NCBI RefSeq assembly: GCF_040412425.1
Contig: NC_089762.1
Span: 20,389,147-20,453,146 of the forward strand
Length of the DNA: 64,000 nucleotides
Source of the DNA: Macrobrachium rosenbergii
Taxonomy: Eukaryota; Arthropoda; Malacostraca; Decapoda; Palaemonidae
Direction of reading: 5' to 3'
Shown here: positions 32,782 through 43,830 of the stretch, piece after piece
Position numbering within the stretch: position 1 is the stretch's first letter
Layout: every line of letters starts with the position of its first letter
Translations under genes and position numbers: made by a program
The notes under the pieces: generated by a model
The model's input: only the letters and a program-made list of their open reading frames with translations
Told to the model about the DNA's origin: nothing
Databases searched by the model: none

Positions 32782-34885
32782 GAAACGGAGGACGACGGCT
32801 GTCCCAGCCAGATTGTTGTTGGCCCACTGGCCTTACAGACGAAGAAGTGGCAGAAAAATTCCTGGGGTTAGACTTTTTCGTGGACTGGGCTAAAAGTTCA
32901 TGCGTCAAACATTCCTGTAAAGCAGAAGAAACTTCCTTAATGATGTCCTGTGGAAACAGATGATCGCGATCCAACGGTGCATACAGAAGGGCCGACTTCT
33001 GAAAAGAGGAGACGCCTTGAGCTGCGAACGAGCAACAAAGTTCGCGCTTCTTAAGAATACCCATCGTGTACAGGGCAGAAAGCTCCAATGATCCATCCTT
33101 TATGGCTTTATTAGCACAAGATAAAGTATTCAAAAGGTTCTCAGAAATGTCTTGAGGAATTGCTTCAAAATCACGAATTTTCTTGGCAACAGCACCCACA
33201 GTCCAGTCAAGAAAACTGAACACCTCAATTACTTTAAAGATGTTCTTAAAAAGATGATCTACATCAGTAGAAGAAAACATCACTTTCGCTGAAGAGAACG
33301 CTGATCTACGTGACGAGTCAATCAGACCTGAAAAACCTCCCTGGGAGGAGGCAGACACTACCAGGGAAGGAGCCGACTTGGTCGCGTAGAATCTGAAGAT
33401 TCCTCTCTTCGAGGGAGGAAAAGCAAAGGAAGCCTTGCCCTGTTCCCTCTTGTCGCATAGCCATACTTCTATTTCCTTCAATGCCTTCTTAACAGAAGAG
33501 GAAAGAACCAATCTGGGAAGAGGCGAGTAATCCTTGCTGGGAGCCGTAATATCGAAGATAGAAGAGGGAGAAGCAGGGCATGTAGGAGTAAAAAAGTCTG
33601 GGAAATTAGTCAACAGGTAATGAAGCAAAGACGAATATGCTGAAGGAGGAGAGTCGAAGCCTTCTATATCCTCTTCTACTGAAGAAATGTCCTCCAAAAT
33701 AGGCTCTGACTGAGAAGAAACTGCCTTATCTTTGCGTAAGAAAGACATTAAGTCCCGTAACTGACGCTTCACGGGTGCAAGCGCGGCTTCCATTCCACTG
33801 GTAGAAGGCTGTGCTGGAGGAGTAGCAGGTTGACGTTGAACAGGTGAGCAAGGAGGTGATTCGGGACGCGTACTAGCCCCCGATGAAGCGAAACCAGAAG
33901 GTGATTTATTGGAAACCACCTATTTGGCGCTAGAACCACGTCTCGCGGAAAGGAAATCCCTTTCCGAGTCCGATGAAGCATGAGCGAAACTAGTAGACGC
34001 TTGAGGGCTTGTGCGCCTTGAAGGCTTAACAGGAGGAACATCCAAATCACTATCTCCTGCCCTGCGCTTGAGGGGACGTGACACAAGCGAAAAGCGCTTA
34101 TGCCTCACCACGTCAGGTGAAGCGGGTGGAGAAAAATCAGGCGACGAAGAAAGCGTATGCGATCCAAGAGAGACACCTTTCCAACGGTGCTCAGACGAAA
34201 CCTGGGACGTTGCAACAGGTTCGGCTGAGGCGACAGCTGCCCGTGGGCAAACCCTCTCGACCCCCTTACGACTGCCAGTATGTCTTCTCGCCGGTGCGGG
34301 CGGCGGGACAGGGACTGGTGTCTAGGGCGTCGATCAGACGAGCAACTGCCACCTCCACATCACTATGCACAGCACTAGCACTTAACACTCGCTTGACACA
34401 TGAGAAATAGATGATTTCTCAGCAAAAACACGAAAAGAATTGCCCAAATCGGACACAATGTTTACTAACAAATTAAATTTTGCATTTAATACCAACATGG
34501 CATCGGGTTCGGGAGCTTGGGGGCCTGACTCAGGAGAGGGTGGTAAAGGAGGAGGAGGATCGGAAACAGGGGCCGAAGCCTGAAGCAAAGAAGAAGATGA
34601 ATGTCCTGCAGAAGAAGTAATAGGAGAAGCAGGGGAAATTCCTACCTTCGCAGCTTTAAGCGCTGCTCTCTTCTCCCTACCACAACGTATTTTCTTCAAA
34701 TGTTGATTATATATCTTCCATTCCTCTTCCGTCCAGTTCTTACATTCATCGCATGTTAAGTCTTCCTTACAATCTTGACCCCTACAGCTAACACAGAGAG
34801 TATGAGAATCAAAGCAAATTTTCATCATACGTGTTTTGCAGCCTGCACTGCAAAACCGTACACTAGAAGAACTAGTATCTGACAT
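32684..34885 (-). pseudogene. DIRS gag-like protein (family C), three in-frame stops
   Basis: One reading frame from ATG 34885 to the stop at 32684, about 730 codons, broken only by TGA at 34382-34384, TAG at 34322-34324 and TAG at 33920-33922. The N-terminus has a Cys-rich zinc-binding-like motif: Cys 12, 16, 24, 31, 34, 39, 45 and 48 with HTLCVSCRGQDCK. A Ser/Pro-rich linker follows (SPASPITSSAG; PPPPLPPSPE), then a basic segment (RPLKRRAGDSD). The C-terminal 411 codons hold LPRLVLSSSVKKALKEIEVW, VIEVFSFLDWTVGAVAKKI, and an Arg-rich tail (RRPPFRGRSSFRRPRTNLRP) likely to bind RNA. It overlaps the start of the RT frame by ~100 bases. No frameshift seen. Confidence 0.85.
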
Positions 34886-34959
34886 GATAATTAACTAAGC
34901 AAAGAGTACATCACCAAATAAACAAACGGTTCCAGGAACAGTTCCGAAAGGCAACCACA

Positions 34960-35138
34960 CAGCTCACCGGCAGCGAGCGAATTGCCGGCTTTCCTTTGAT
35001 CTACCTGGGACCCCGATGGTGGGCGGGGCTGTGACACCTACACCGAACGGTTCCGCGCACCCGCGCTATTTGAAAATCTCCGGTCTGCCGAAAGAGTGAA
35101 ATAGCTGAATGACTGTTTGGTAAGTGTCATGTATAAAA
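34960..35138 (-). repeat. 5' terminal repeat of family C
   Basis: Inverse complement of the centre of the 29037-29200 hairpin and, at its outer edge, of 29276-29306. Outer words are CAGCTGAATGACTG-like (ATAGCTGAATGACTGTTTGG) and TAAGTGTCATGTATAAAA ending at 35138. Confidence 0.8.
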
Positions 35139-35139
35139 G

Positions 35140-35265
35140 TATACCTTAAACTATCATCATACACAAAATATACCTTAAACTGTTATCTAAAACACTTTAA
35201 TATAATTTCAAAGTCATGTTACAGCATTACCCTTAAAAAACAGCTTTTGACTTAAGAAAAATTTA
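35140..35265. repeat. Repeat abutting the outer edge of family B, left side
   Basis: TATACCTTAAACTATCATCA, TCTAAAACACTTTAATATAA and GCATTACCCTTAAAAA occur here and, in the same orientation, at 49628-49710 beyond the right end of family B. It could be the interrupted target repeat or an unrecognised outer part of the element. Confidence 0.6.
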
Positions 35266-35816
35266 TTTTTGGTAGTCACTGTTGAGTCCTCAAGGAGTTA
35301 CCCCTATGGTGTGCCAGCATTCCATGGTGACTAGACTAGTATCAAAGAAGTATTGTGTCGTAATTAAAACACTATGACACGTGATAGCATATAATGGACT
35401 CAAAAGATAAGAAGGCATTTTCCCTTAAATTCAGCAAAGCTGATGTGGCAGGATTTAAAAACACAAAAAACAATACACAACACAGATACACCGAACATAT
35501 AACCACATACAACACTCACTATGATCCTCGGTTGCTGGGAGATGGATGACGTGTCCACGGTTGCCAACACAGTAGACAAAATTACACAAACAAAACCGAA
35601 AACAGACTTTCAACCCAAAAAAAACGAGCAAAAAGGAAGAGACACATGCACAGACAACAATGACATCCAACGGAAAACACACGACTCATGAAGCATACAA
35701 TAATCCACCATCAATGTCCGCCTTGCACAGAACTCAGCTCAAGACTCACTCAAAACAGACAGAAGCACTCACTAAACAAACTCGAACTAAAGACCCTCAT
35801 CCTCTTCCATCAACTC

Positions 35817-35818
<2 letters not shown>

Positions 35819-35884
<66 letters not shown>
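35819..35884. repeat. (CT)n microsatellite, ~33 repeats
   Basis: An uninterrupted CT run of ~66 bases within a ~500-bp segment that splits the left terminal region of family B. Likely length-polymorphic. Confidence 0.98.
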
Positions 35885-35887
<3 letters not shown>

Positions 35888-35935
35888 AAACGTTGGGAAA
35901 TGCTAAATACAAACAAATTTATTCATCCCTCTATA

Positions 35936-36200
35936 CTGAACCCAGTTTTTCCTACGTCAAAAACTGTAAGAAGTGACTATTGCACGTGCGCGTCTGCCAT
36001 CTTGTTAACGACCGAGGCAGGCAAGAGTCCAACCTCTATTACTCTCTGATGGTCAATGTAGGTCCCATGCCTTTTCGTCAGGGAAGTAGGAGGGTTTTTA
36101 GGAGTCAACAGCAACTACCAAAAATAGGTTTTTCCTACGTCAAAACCTGTTTTTCGATGGCGTAGTCACTTGTTTCATCCTCAAGGAGCTTTACAAAAGA
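35936..36200 (-). repeat. Family B internal end / ICR-like segment
   Basis: Contains ACTGAACCCAGTTTTTCCTA and, ~170 bp on, a second AGGTTTTTCCTACGTCAAAA. It is followed by GTAGTCACTTGTTTCATCCTCAAGGAG, which repeats the outermost terminal sequence (GTAGTCACTG..GTCCTCAAGGAGTTAC at 35273-35305; complement at 49510-49550). A duplicate of the element's extreme end just inside one terminus resembles the internal complementary region of DIRS-1. Confidence 0.55.
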
Positions 36201-36299
36201 AATTGACAGGTGACGAAAGGCGTAAACTCTCAAAATTTGAATCCCAAAAACCCAAAGAGAGAACAAAAAACATTTCTGGTCCAAGGTCAAGCCACAAGT

Positions 36300-37020
36300 T
36301 TCAAGCCCCATTCCTTATTCTAGAAAACCTTTTGGGGTTTTGGTAACAAGTTTGTATGATGTATCGTCCCCATCTAAGAGAGCCCAGTTCACTAATGAGG
36401 GCTCGTGATGCTAATGCAATCAGGAAGATTGCCTTTTGTAGCATGTGAGTTGCGGTTGTATTGGTTCCGTTGATTTGAGGGGTAGATAGAAGTCTAAGTA
36501 CCTTGTTCAGGGACCAAATAATTGGAAGTCTTTCTGGCGCAGGTCTTTGTAGCGTAAAAGACTGCAGAAGGGAAGTAACAACTTCTATGCTGGAGTCAAT
36601 CCCGAATCCATAAAGCAAGGGTTCCGTTAATGCTGCCTTGTATACCATGTTTGTTGTAACCGCAAAACATTTGTCTTCAGAGAGGTATATCAGAAAATTT
36701 AAGTGTGTCTATAGAAATCTCAACTTTGCTCTTATTGGGGACATAATCTAACCATATCTTCCATACGGACTGGTATTGCCGGATAGATGATGTCCGTAAT
36801 TTTTGCACTAGGTACCTAGCAATGTTAGGTGAGTAGTTTTCACGGTAGATAACGCAATATTTAAAAAATCCATACGGGAAGGTCTCAGCTCAGAAAGGAG
36901 GATGGGCAAACGATTTTCCCTCCTACTTTCTGGGATAGAATGGTGGACAATAGTGGAATTGATCTTTTCTCCTGTTGTTGAAGTGATAGGAACCAATGCC
37001 TGTTTCGCCAATTTGGGGCT
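36300..37020 (-). pseudogene. DIRS tyrosine recombinase remnant (family B)
   Basis: Minus-strand segments RENRLPILLSELRPSRMDFL (about 36925-36865) and MVYKAALTEPLLYGFGID..TSLLQSFTLQRPAPERLPII (from 36648) lead to AIFLIALASRALISELGSLR, the box-I region. At the usual LASRxRxSEL position the second Arg is Leu, so the catalytic Arg may be lost. The C-terminal catalytic half with HxxR and Tyr is not readable downstream of 36300. The 5' side is cut at 37022 by the Tigger-like element; the protein continues beyond it. Confidence 0.7.
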
Positions 37021-37021
37021 A

Positions 37022-38527
37022 CAGGTTGACCATCACTAATCCAGCATCGTTGGGACCTGGGGGCTGCCGGATTAGCCATTTTGCCGGATTAGCCATTCAT
37101 TAGGCTAGAATACACGAAACCCAGTAGCTAAGCACCTCATCTTAGAATTAAAATATCCCATAAATCAGCACAAGTTGGTTAATAAAGAAAAGACAATGCT
37201 CGAGTTACGATAATTCGACTTACAATATTTTGAGTTTACAATATTTTGAGTTTACGATGGGGTTAGCAATTAATACCGATACGAAAATATTTAGGAAATA
37301 TTTTTAGATTTCACACAGGCGCAGGCAGCGAGAGAGACCAACTTACAATAGACCAACTTCTTTTCCTCCATCTCTTTATTCCATCTGCTAGTTAAAAAAG
37401 TAAAAGAGAATGATAAAAGTATTCTTAGTAATGTTATACTCTTGCGTAAATGCGTACAGCCATGAACAACCGAACGGGAAACTTGTTTTGCTAATAATCG
37501 TATTGGATAACAACTGTTTTGCTTGTATTTCAACCATCGTACGGTAATACACAATTACTGACGTTAAGTACTGTGCAATAGGACTGATATATTTTTTACA
37601 CTATTCCCTTATTCGCTTTGGAGAAAAGATCGGCAGGGAAATATACTGCTACAGTAGCTTTAAGCTGCAAGTTGTAGCTGAAGCTGAGAAAACAATGTTC
37701 AAGCTGCTAATGACTATAAATTATCGTGCATCGGCAACATGGATGAAACTCGACCGTAAATAAAACTGGAAAGAACGTATTTTAATCAAAGCTACTGGGC
37801 ATGAAAGAATACAAATTACCACTGTTTTCACGCCGATAAAAGATAAATATGTAAAGCTTGTATTATGATGAAATCAGGAGAACATAGCGACCGGAATCTT
37901 GATTTTTTTTACACAAAACAAATGCCCCCAAAACGGCCAGCCGCAATTCCCGTGAACGTCATATAATGACGAAAAAATAGCTAAATTAGTTTCACAATGA
38001 GACATATTTAAGTTATATTTCGACTTAAAAACACTTCGTATAACGAAAAATATCCTTGTCCCAAATAAATAAATTATCCATATTCATTTACGCTAACTAG
38101 AAGCAAGAAAAGCACTTTGAACTTAGTTAAATGCGGCGAAATAAACTCCGCGATGTTGATTCCCAAAACAAAACATTGATCGCAATTTATAATACAAAAG
38201 CAATATGAGAATATACACAATTGGAAACAATGTAGTAAAGCATAACTTTTTAAAAGATCCATGAAAAAGATGCACATTCGTTATGTTGATGTTTGTATAA
38301 TACTGTTAATATGTGAATAGAGTTCAGTATACTGTAGGCTAGGCTACCAGTTTGTTGATGCAGCACACTGCGCCACCAAATCGAAGCGGCCGGCGAGCGA
38401 GTTAGCGCAGCGACCCGGGAAATTTGAAAATTAGTGCGGAAACATTAGAAATTACTCTAGCCGAAATTTGTGCTGGATTACTGATTGTTCCGGACTACTG
38501 ATTGCCGGATTAGTGATGGTCAACCTG
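37022..38527. mobile_element. pogo/Tigger-like non-autonomous DNA transposon
   Basis: 1506 bp flanked by TA (37020-37021 and 38528-38529). Inverted ends are CAGGTTGACCATCACTAATC on the left and its complement GATTAGTGATGGTCAACCTG on the right. TA targets and CAG..GACC..AATCCGGA-type ends fit the pogo/Tigger branch of Tc1/mariner. No transposase frame recognised. Its interior (about 37195-38340) has an inverted relative at about 59640-60790, e.g. GTTAGCGTAAATGAAT/ATTCATTTACGCTAAC, so a second element may be nested. It interrupts the family B RNase H/recombinase junction. Confidence 0.85.
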
Positions 38528-38529
38528 TA

Positions 38530-38680
38530 TTAAGTAAGCTGTTCCTTTGAAGGTTAGGAGTTTGCTCAGAACCTTCAGAATCTGGGACAATGGAGGAAAA
38601 AGATATATCGGTCTCCACTTGTTCCAGTCTTCCAGGAAGGCATCTCTTGCTATTGCTTGATTGTCAAGAGACTTAATTTG
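38530..38680 (-). pseudogene. RNase H C-terminal fragment of family B
   Basis: Minus-strand translation: LDNQAIARDAFLEDWNKWRP, then YLFPPLSQILKVLSKLLTFK and TAYLI directly at the TA target of the Tigger-like element. It matches the RNase H tail segment (AIATDAMLLDWSHKDLYAFP) of family C. Reading resumes on the other side of the insertion at about 37018 with PNWRNRHW. Upstream it is cut by the satellite-bearing element at 38685. Confidence 0.75.
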
Positions 38681-38684
38681 TTAA

Positions 38685-40407
38685 AAATGAAGCTAATTGA
38701 TTGAATATTACTAGACTGTAAGTGTTTTAGCTTACAATTGCAGTTTCGACCATTTCATTTCGAGTTAAAGTTGACCGAAAGTCGAATTTTTTTTATTTAT
38801 CGTGATTTATATGAAAATATTTCAAAACTGATAAAAGCTACAACCATGAGTTATTTTCTGTTGTATTGTACATGAAATTGCACACATTTTCATATATAAA
38901 ACTTTATGTAACGACTAATATAAAACTGTGCAAATATTACGAAAAATGTGAAAAGAATTTCTGAGATGTTCGGCCGAGTTACCACGCAGACGTAAGGAAA
39001 ATGTTTTTAAAAATTCACCATAAATCGAACTATTGTGCTAGAGACTTCCAATTTATTGCAAAATGAAGGTAAACGATTGAATATTACTAGAATGTAAGAG
39101 TTTTAGCTTACAATTGGGTTTTTACCATTTCGGTCGAGTTAAAGTTGATGATAAGGTTGAAATTTTGGCAGTTATCGTGATTTATGTGAAAATATTTAAA
39201 AACTGATAAAGGCTACAACCATGAGCTATTTTCTGTTGTATTTAGACATGAAATTTTGCACATTTACATATATAAAAGTTTATGTAACGACTAATGTAAA
39301 ACGATGCAAACATTACGACAACGTTAAGAAAAAGAATTTCTGAGATGTTTTCCAGTTTTGCAGACGTAAGGAAAAATTTTTTTTTTTTTTCAGAAATTCA
39401 CCATAAATCAAAATATTGTGCTAGAGACTTCCAGTTTGTTGCAAAATGAAGGTACATGATTGAATATTACTAGAATGTAAGAGTTTTAGCTTATAATTGC
39501 ATTTTTTGACCATTTCGTTCGAAAGTTAAAGTTGACCGAAGGTTGAAATTTTGGCCGTTATCGTGATTTATATGAAAATATTTAAAAACTGATAAAAGCT
39601 ACAACCATGAGTTATTTTTGTTGTATTCTACATGAAATTGCGCACATTTTCATATATAAAACTTTATGTAACGACTGATATAAAATGAAGCAAACATTAC
39701 GACAACGTGAGGCTTAAAGAATTTCTCTCTATCTGCGGACATAAGGAAAAAGTTTTTTTGAAAAAAATTCACCATAAATCGAAATATTGTGCTAGAGACT
39801 TCCAATTGGTTGCAAAATGAAGGTAAATGATTGAATATTACTAGAATGTAAGAGTTTTAGCTTACAATTGCATTTTTTACCAGAGGTCGAGTCAAAGTTG
39901 ACCGAAGGTTGAAATTTTGGCAGTTATCGTGGTTTATATGAAAATATTTCCAAACTGATAAAAGCTACAACCATGGGTTGTATTTTGCTGTATTTTACAT
40001 GAAATTGCGCACATTTTCATATATAAAACTTTATGTAACGACTAATTTAGAACAGTGCAAAAATTATGACAAAATGACGAAAGAATTTCTGAAATTTTCG
40101 GCTGAGTTACTTTCCTATTCCAAGTGGCGTAAGAAAAAATATTTTTCAAAAATTCACCATAAATCGAAATATTTTGCTAGATACTTCCAATTTGTTGCAA
40201 AATGAAGATACATGATTGAATATTACTAGAATGTAAGAGTTTTAGCTTACAATTGCGTTTTTCTGACCATTTCGGTCGAGTCAAAGTTGACAAATAAATT
40301 TTAGTACGCTGAAGGTTGAAATTTTTGTAGTCGACGACGGTACGTCCACTTGGCACCCAACAGACAATTTTAGTCGACGTATGATACGTCTAGTAGGCGT
40401 TTAAGGG
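38685..40407 (-). mobile_element. piggyBac-like TTAA element carrying ~380-bp satellite (one end missing)
   Basis: The right end is GGCGTTTAAGGG followed by TTAA (40408-40411). Next to it are the paired CGTCCACTTGG and GTCGACGTATGATACGTC motifs typical of this family's end. Inside are about 4.5 tandem satellite units (landmarks TTGAATATTACTAGAATGTA at about 39073, 39457 and 39830; TATATAAAACTTTATGTAAC). The opposite terminal sequence seen at 46440-46842 and 52190-52602 is missing, so the left end was deleted at about 38685, probably together with family B reverse transcriptase. Confidence 0.75.
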
Positions 40408-41922
40408 TTAAAGGTGGGCGGGGATGAGACCATTTCCACCCCAGCCTGTTGAGAACAATGCTGTGTCCCCAAGGAGAAGACTTCTATTCCCTGTGGTGTC
40501 TTTGAAGCCGACCCCCAACCAAACAATTCCTATTGGTATCCCCCTCTTCCTCTACCTTTTCCCTTGGTAGGCAGTCCAGGCATTTATTTTCCTTTTCCTT
40601 TGTAAGACAGTTTTTGGACCTTGTGAAAAGGATGTCCTTGCTGATGTGGCTGTTGTTTTTCTTTTGAAGGGGGTTGACCCTTCTGACCACCTACCTGCTT
40701 GTGAGGAAAAGTTTTGGAGGTGACTGCGGGCTTATATGATTTTTGATCAAAGTGAGCCTTTTTGAATTGGGTAAAGGCAAATTTTGGGTTTTTTTGTTTC
40801 CTGAATTCTCCTTTTCCTAGAAGAGCGTACACTGTACAGTTTTGTTGGTGTGCTTGTTCATTGACTTGAGTTAAAACAGAATCCTCAAAGAGGCCCTTAT
40901 GGAAGGGGTTAGACTGTAATAAAGCAGTCACATTGGGAAGTGACTTGTTGGAACCTTCCAGTGTTTCCATTCACGCTTTTAAACACCAGTCTAAAAAGTC
41001 ATAGTGCTTCCCATAGGATTCTCATAAGACTTTTAGCCACAACAGCAAAAAGTGTCCTGGAATCTTCTGGAAGCCTTTTGACGGCAACTTCTAGCAAGGT
41101 AGAAGAGGTTAAGATACTAAGAAGAGTCTTAACATGGAATTCTGACAAAGCTGTCTCATCTGAGATTCTTCTCTAAGGGGTCCCAAATTGCTGAGTAGCC
41201 ACATCCAAGGAGAGCTTTTCCTTTCAAAAGGGACTTGAAGTGTTGCCCATCCGTTGGTGGAATTTTGCAAAACTGGGAGGACTGTGGTGAATGGTTTTAT
41301 TTCTGTCATTGACTCCCGTTTTCTAGTTACTACATAATTCTGAAAGTTTGTCTTCACATGGTTAATTATTTTAGAAGTGAAGGGACAGAAGGCTTTGGGG
41401 GTACTGGGTGAGCAATGGGTTTTATTCATATGGGAGTATAGATCCATCTCCTGTTGACCTGGTAAAGGGCATCATCTATAGCTTTCAATGCTGCATTTCC
41501 AAATAAGGGAACTGTTTCCTTTTGAGGTTTCTCCATGTCTGGCAAAGGTGGTATCAGGCACCATTCTGTATTAGGGAGTGCTGCCCTGTCTCTAAGCTCC
41601 ACATGTACAACTTCAATCATGGTTTGTCTCTCATTAATTAGATACTTACCATCAGGAGAGAAAATACACATTGAAGCATCTCACCAAGGATTATCATTAT
41701 CATCAGGGGAGAATATTGGAGCCCCTGTTATGCTTTGATCAGAAGCTTTGTAGTCTGAAATGAACATTTTGTTGGTTCCAATTGGAATTCTAACATTAGA
41801 CCTTGTTTGGTCAGAATTTGTTTCCACTCTCCCTTTTCGGTTACAGGATGCAGTACTTTTTCACTTTGGAGTGTTCATCAATGACTTGATTTCTTTAATT
41901 TCCTGTTCGGAATCATGCAATA

Positions 41923-42283
41923 CAGTAAATCCCCCTGTATTTGTGTTCTCACGATTCACGGACTCGTGTATTCGCAGATTTCTCTGTGGAACGTATCTAC
42001 CCATTATTCGCGGAAAATTCGCCCATTCGCGGTATTTTTCACTGAGAAATACTCACTAATTACTGTATTTTCATATAAATTTTATGACTAAATGCACTTT
42101 TTGTAATAAAACTATTAAAATACTCAGGTATGAGCATTTTTAGAGGGTTTTTCTTGTGTTTAAACTATCAAAATAGGCAGTTCTAAGTGTTTTTAGAGGG
42201 GTTTTAAGTATTTCCGGATTTTAGCTATTCATAGGGGGATGCAGTATGCATCCCCCCCCCCCCGAATACGTGGGAGTTTACTG
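41923..42283. mobile_element. TA-flanked MITE, 361 bp
   Basis: Flanked by TA (41921-41922, 42284-42285). Inverted ends are CAGTAAATCCCCCTGTATTT on the left and AATACGTGGGAGTTTACTG on the right. Contains a poly(C) run near 42252. The same ends, CAGTAAACCCCCCGTATTC-type, flank 59179-60989; partial copies lie at 28813 and 49870-50099. A pogo/Tigger-like MITE family. Confidence 0.85.
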
Positions 42284-42350
42284 TATGTCCATCATATATT
42301 GTCATTCTGTGGCAAGGACATCTTTGATATTACTCATAACTTGCTTATGG

Positions 42351-43830
42351 TGTAAGACTGCATCACGGTCTTTCGGCCGCACGTGTATGTGCATCATCCA
42401 TCAGAGGGAACGAGACAAAAGCAAGAGCATCCCATTTTCTCTCTCTCAAGGAACGCAACTTCTACCATGCAATATTTCCGTCTGTTTCTCCCTAACCATT
42501 GTTGTCTCGATTTATGTACAATCACCACTACTTGCCTCGAATCTCATGCTGCTGTCCATATGTGGAATATCCTGGCCTTTCCATTGATATATATTTTATC
42601 ATTGTACGTTTATTATGTCTTTCACAATCGCCATCTGTTTGTCTGCCAACAAACACAGATGTCCGAAACACTACCTCTGTTTTGCCCTGTCTGTGTGTAG
42701 AAACTACTTTGCGGCTTGCACCAGCTAATAACAATTTCGAAGATTCGGTACATTTATTCAGTAAGGAACCACCAATAAACCAGACAACACCCAGCCAGTA
42801 TGTCACTCTATACCATCCTTACACTGGTGACCCCAGAGTGACCCGAAGGAGCCGATGGCAGACGTCCAACCCAAGATGACGACCCATGTGCCAACAAACC
42901 CTTCGCCGCCTCCCCGCTTCCAGCCATTCCCTAGTGCTCACTAGATGTCCGACCCTCCGAGATGACCCACCCCACCACAGGAACCCTGGACACCTCCTCG
43001 AGGCAGCCTGCTGCCGCCCCCGAACTCGTACCAGACGACCTGACCAACGAAGGAGCGATGTACCCTTCAACCCGTTACCGTCCTCCTCGAGTTCCTGCTG
43101 GCTGGCGCCGCCCTTCAGCCTCATACCCGCCCTAAGCCCAAGCCCTTCGCGCCCATTCCAATTGTTAGCAAGACAATTTCCACATCGATGCCATGCTTGT
43201 GGGGGGGAGTATTGTAAGACCGCATCGCGGTCTTTCAGCCACATGTGTGTGCGTCATCCTTCGGAGGGAACGAGACAGAAGCAAGAGCATCCCATTTTCT
43301 CTCTCTCAAGGAATGCAACTTCTACCATACAATATTTCCGTCTGTTTCTCCCTAACCATTGTTGTCTCGATTTATGTATAATCACCACTACTTGCATTGC
43401 CATGCAAGCATTCCAATCATGAATTCATAATGGTCCACCGAATCTTCTGTATCAGACTGATTGTAGGTTTCTGTTTGTGAAGACGCCAAATGTCTCGCCA
43501 TTTCACATATATTATGCTACTGCATTGTATTCATTAATCTGTCTTGAATATCATGCTACTGTCCATGTGCGGAATTTCCTGGCCTTTCCATTGATATATG
43601 TTTTATCATTGTACATTTATTATGTCTCTCACAATCGCCATCTGTTTGTCTGCCGACAAACACAGATGTCCGAAACACTCCCTCTGTTTTGTCCTGTCTG
43701 TGTGTAGAAACTACTTTGCGGCTCGCACCAGCCAATAACAACTTCGAAGATTCTGTACATTTATTCAGTAAGGAACCACCAATAAACCAGACAACACCCA
43801 GCCAGTATGTCACTCTATACCATCCTTACA
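42351..43830 (+). mobile_element. Short Gypsy-like LTR element (internally deleted)
   Basis: Two direct LTRs starting TGTAAGAC and ending CCTTACA: 42351-42833 (483 bp) and 43213-43830 (618 bp). They flank a 379-bp interior. The 4-bp target duplication is ATGG (42347-42350, 43831-43834). The first LTR lacks ~135 bp present in the second (after CACCACTACTTGC). The interior begins CTGGTGACCCCAGAG, a probable primer-binding site, has a start ATGGCAGACGTCCAACCCAA giving MADVQPKMTTHVP.. as a gag-like N-terminus, and ends with a GTGGGGGGGAG polypurine tract. Almost all of gag-pol is missing, so it depended on a relative for movement. Confidence 0.85.

Larger units (their letters stand above)
28996..35138 (-). 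mobile_element. DIRS-type retrotransposon, family C (nearly complete)
   Basis: Minus-strand element of 6.1 kb. The 5' terminal repeat is at about 34960-35138, followed by gag (34885-32684), reverse transcriptase/RNase H (about 32781-30620), tyrosine recombinase (30917-29741), a non-coding tail, the 3' terminal repeat (about 29330-29276) and a 280-bp hairpin (29275-28996). Terminal repeats share GAATGACTGTTTGGTAAGTG and CATGTATAAAA. Every DIRS gene is present and alignable. Damage consists of three in-frame stops in gag, one stop and several local frame changes in RT/RNase H, and a frameshift in the recombinase. Confidence 0.9.

Noticed and set aside
35688..36049. Open frames through the CT microsatellite
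   Set aside because: Leu/Ser repeats are a direct product of (CT)n; no coding evidence.
39978..40205. Small open frames inside the ~380-bp satellite (also 44883-45101, 45567-45776, 62631-62819, 63258-63470)
   Set aside because: They recur because the satellite recurs; sequences are low-complexity and there is no start context, domain or consistent frame.
42886..43422. 178-codon Pro/Arg-rich plus-strand frame in the LTR element
   Set aside because: It spans the interior into the second LTR in a frame different from the MADVQPK gag-like start; composition reflects C-rich sequence.
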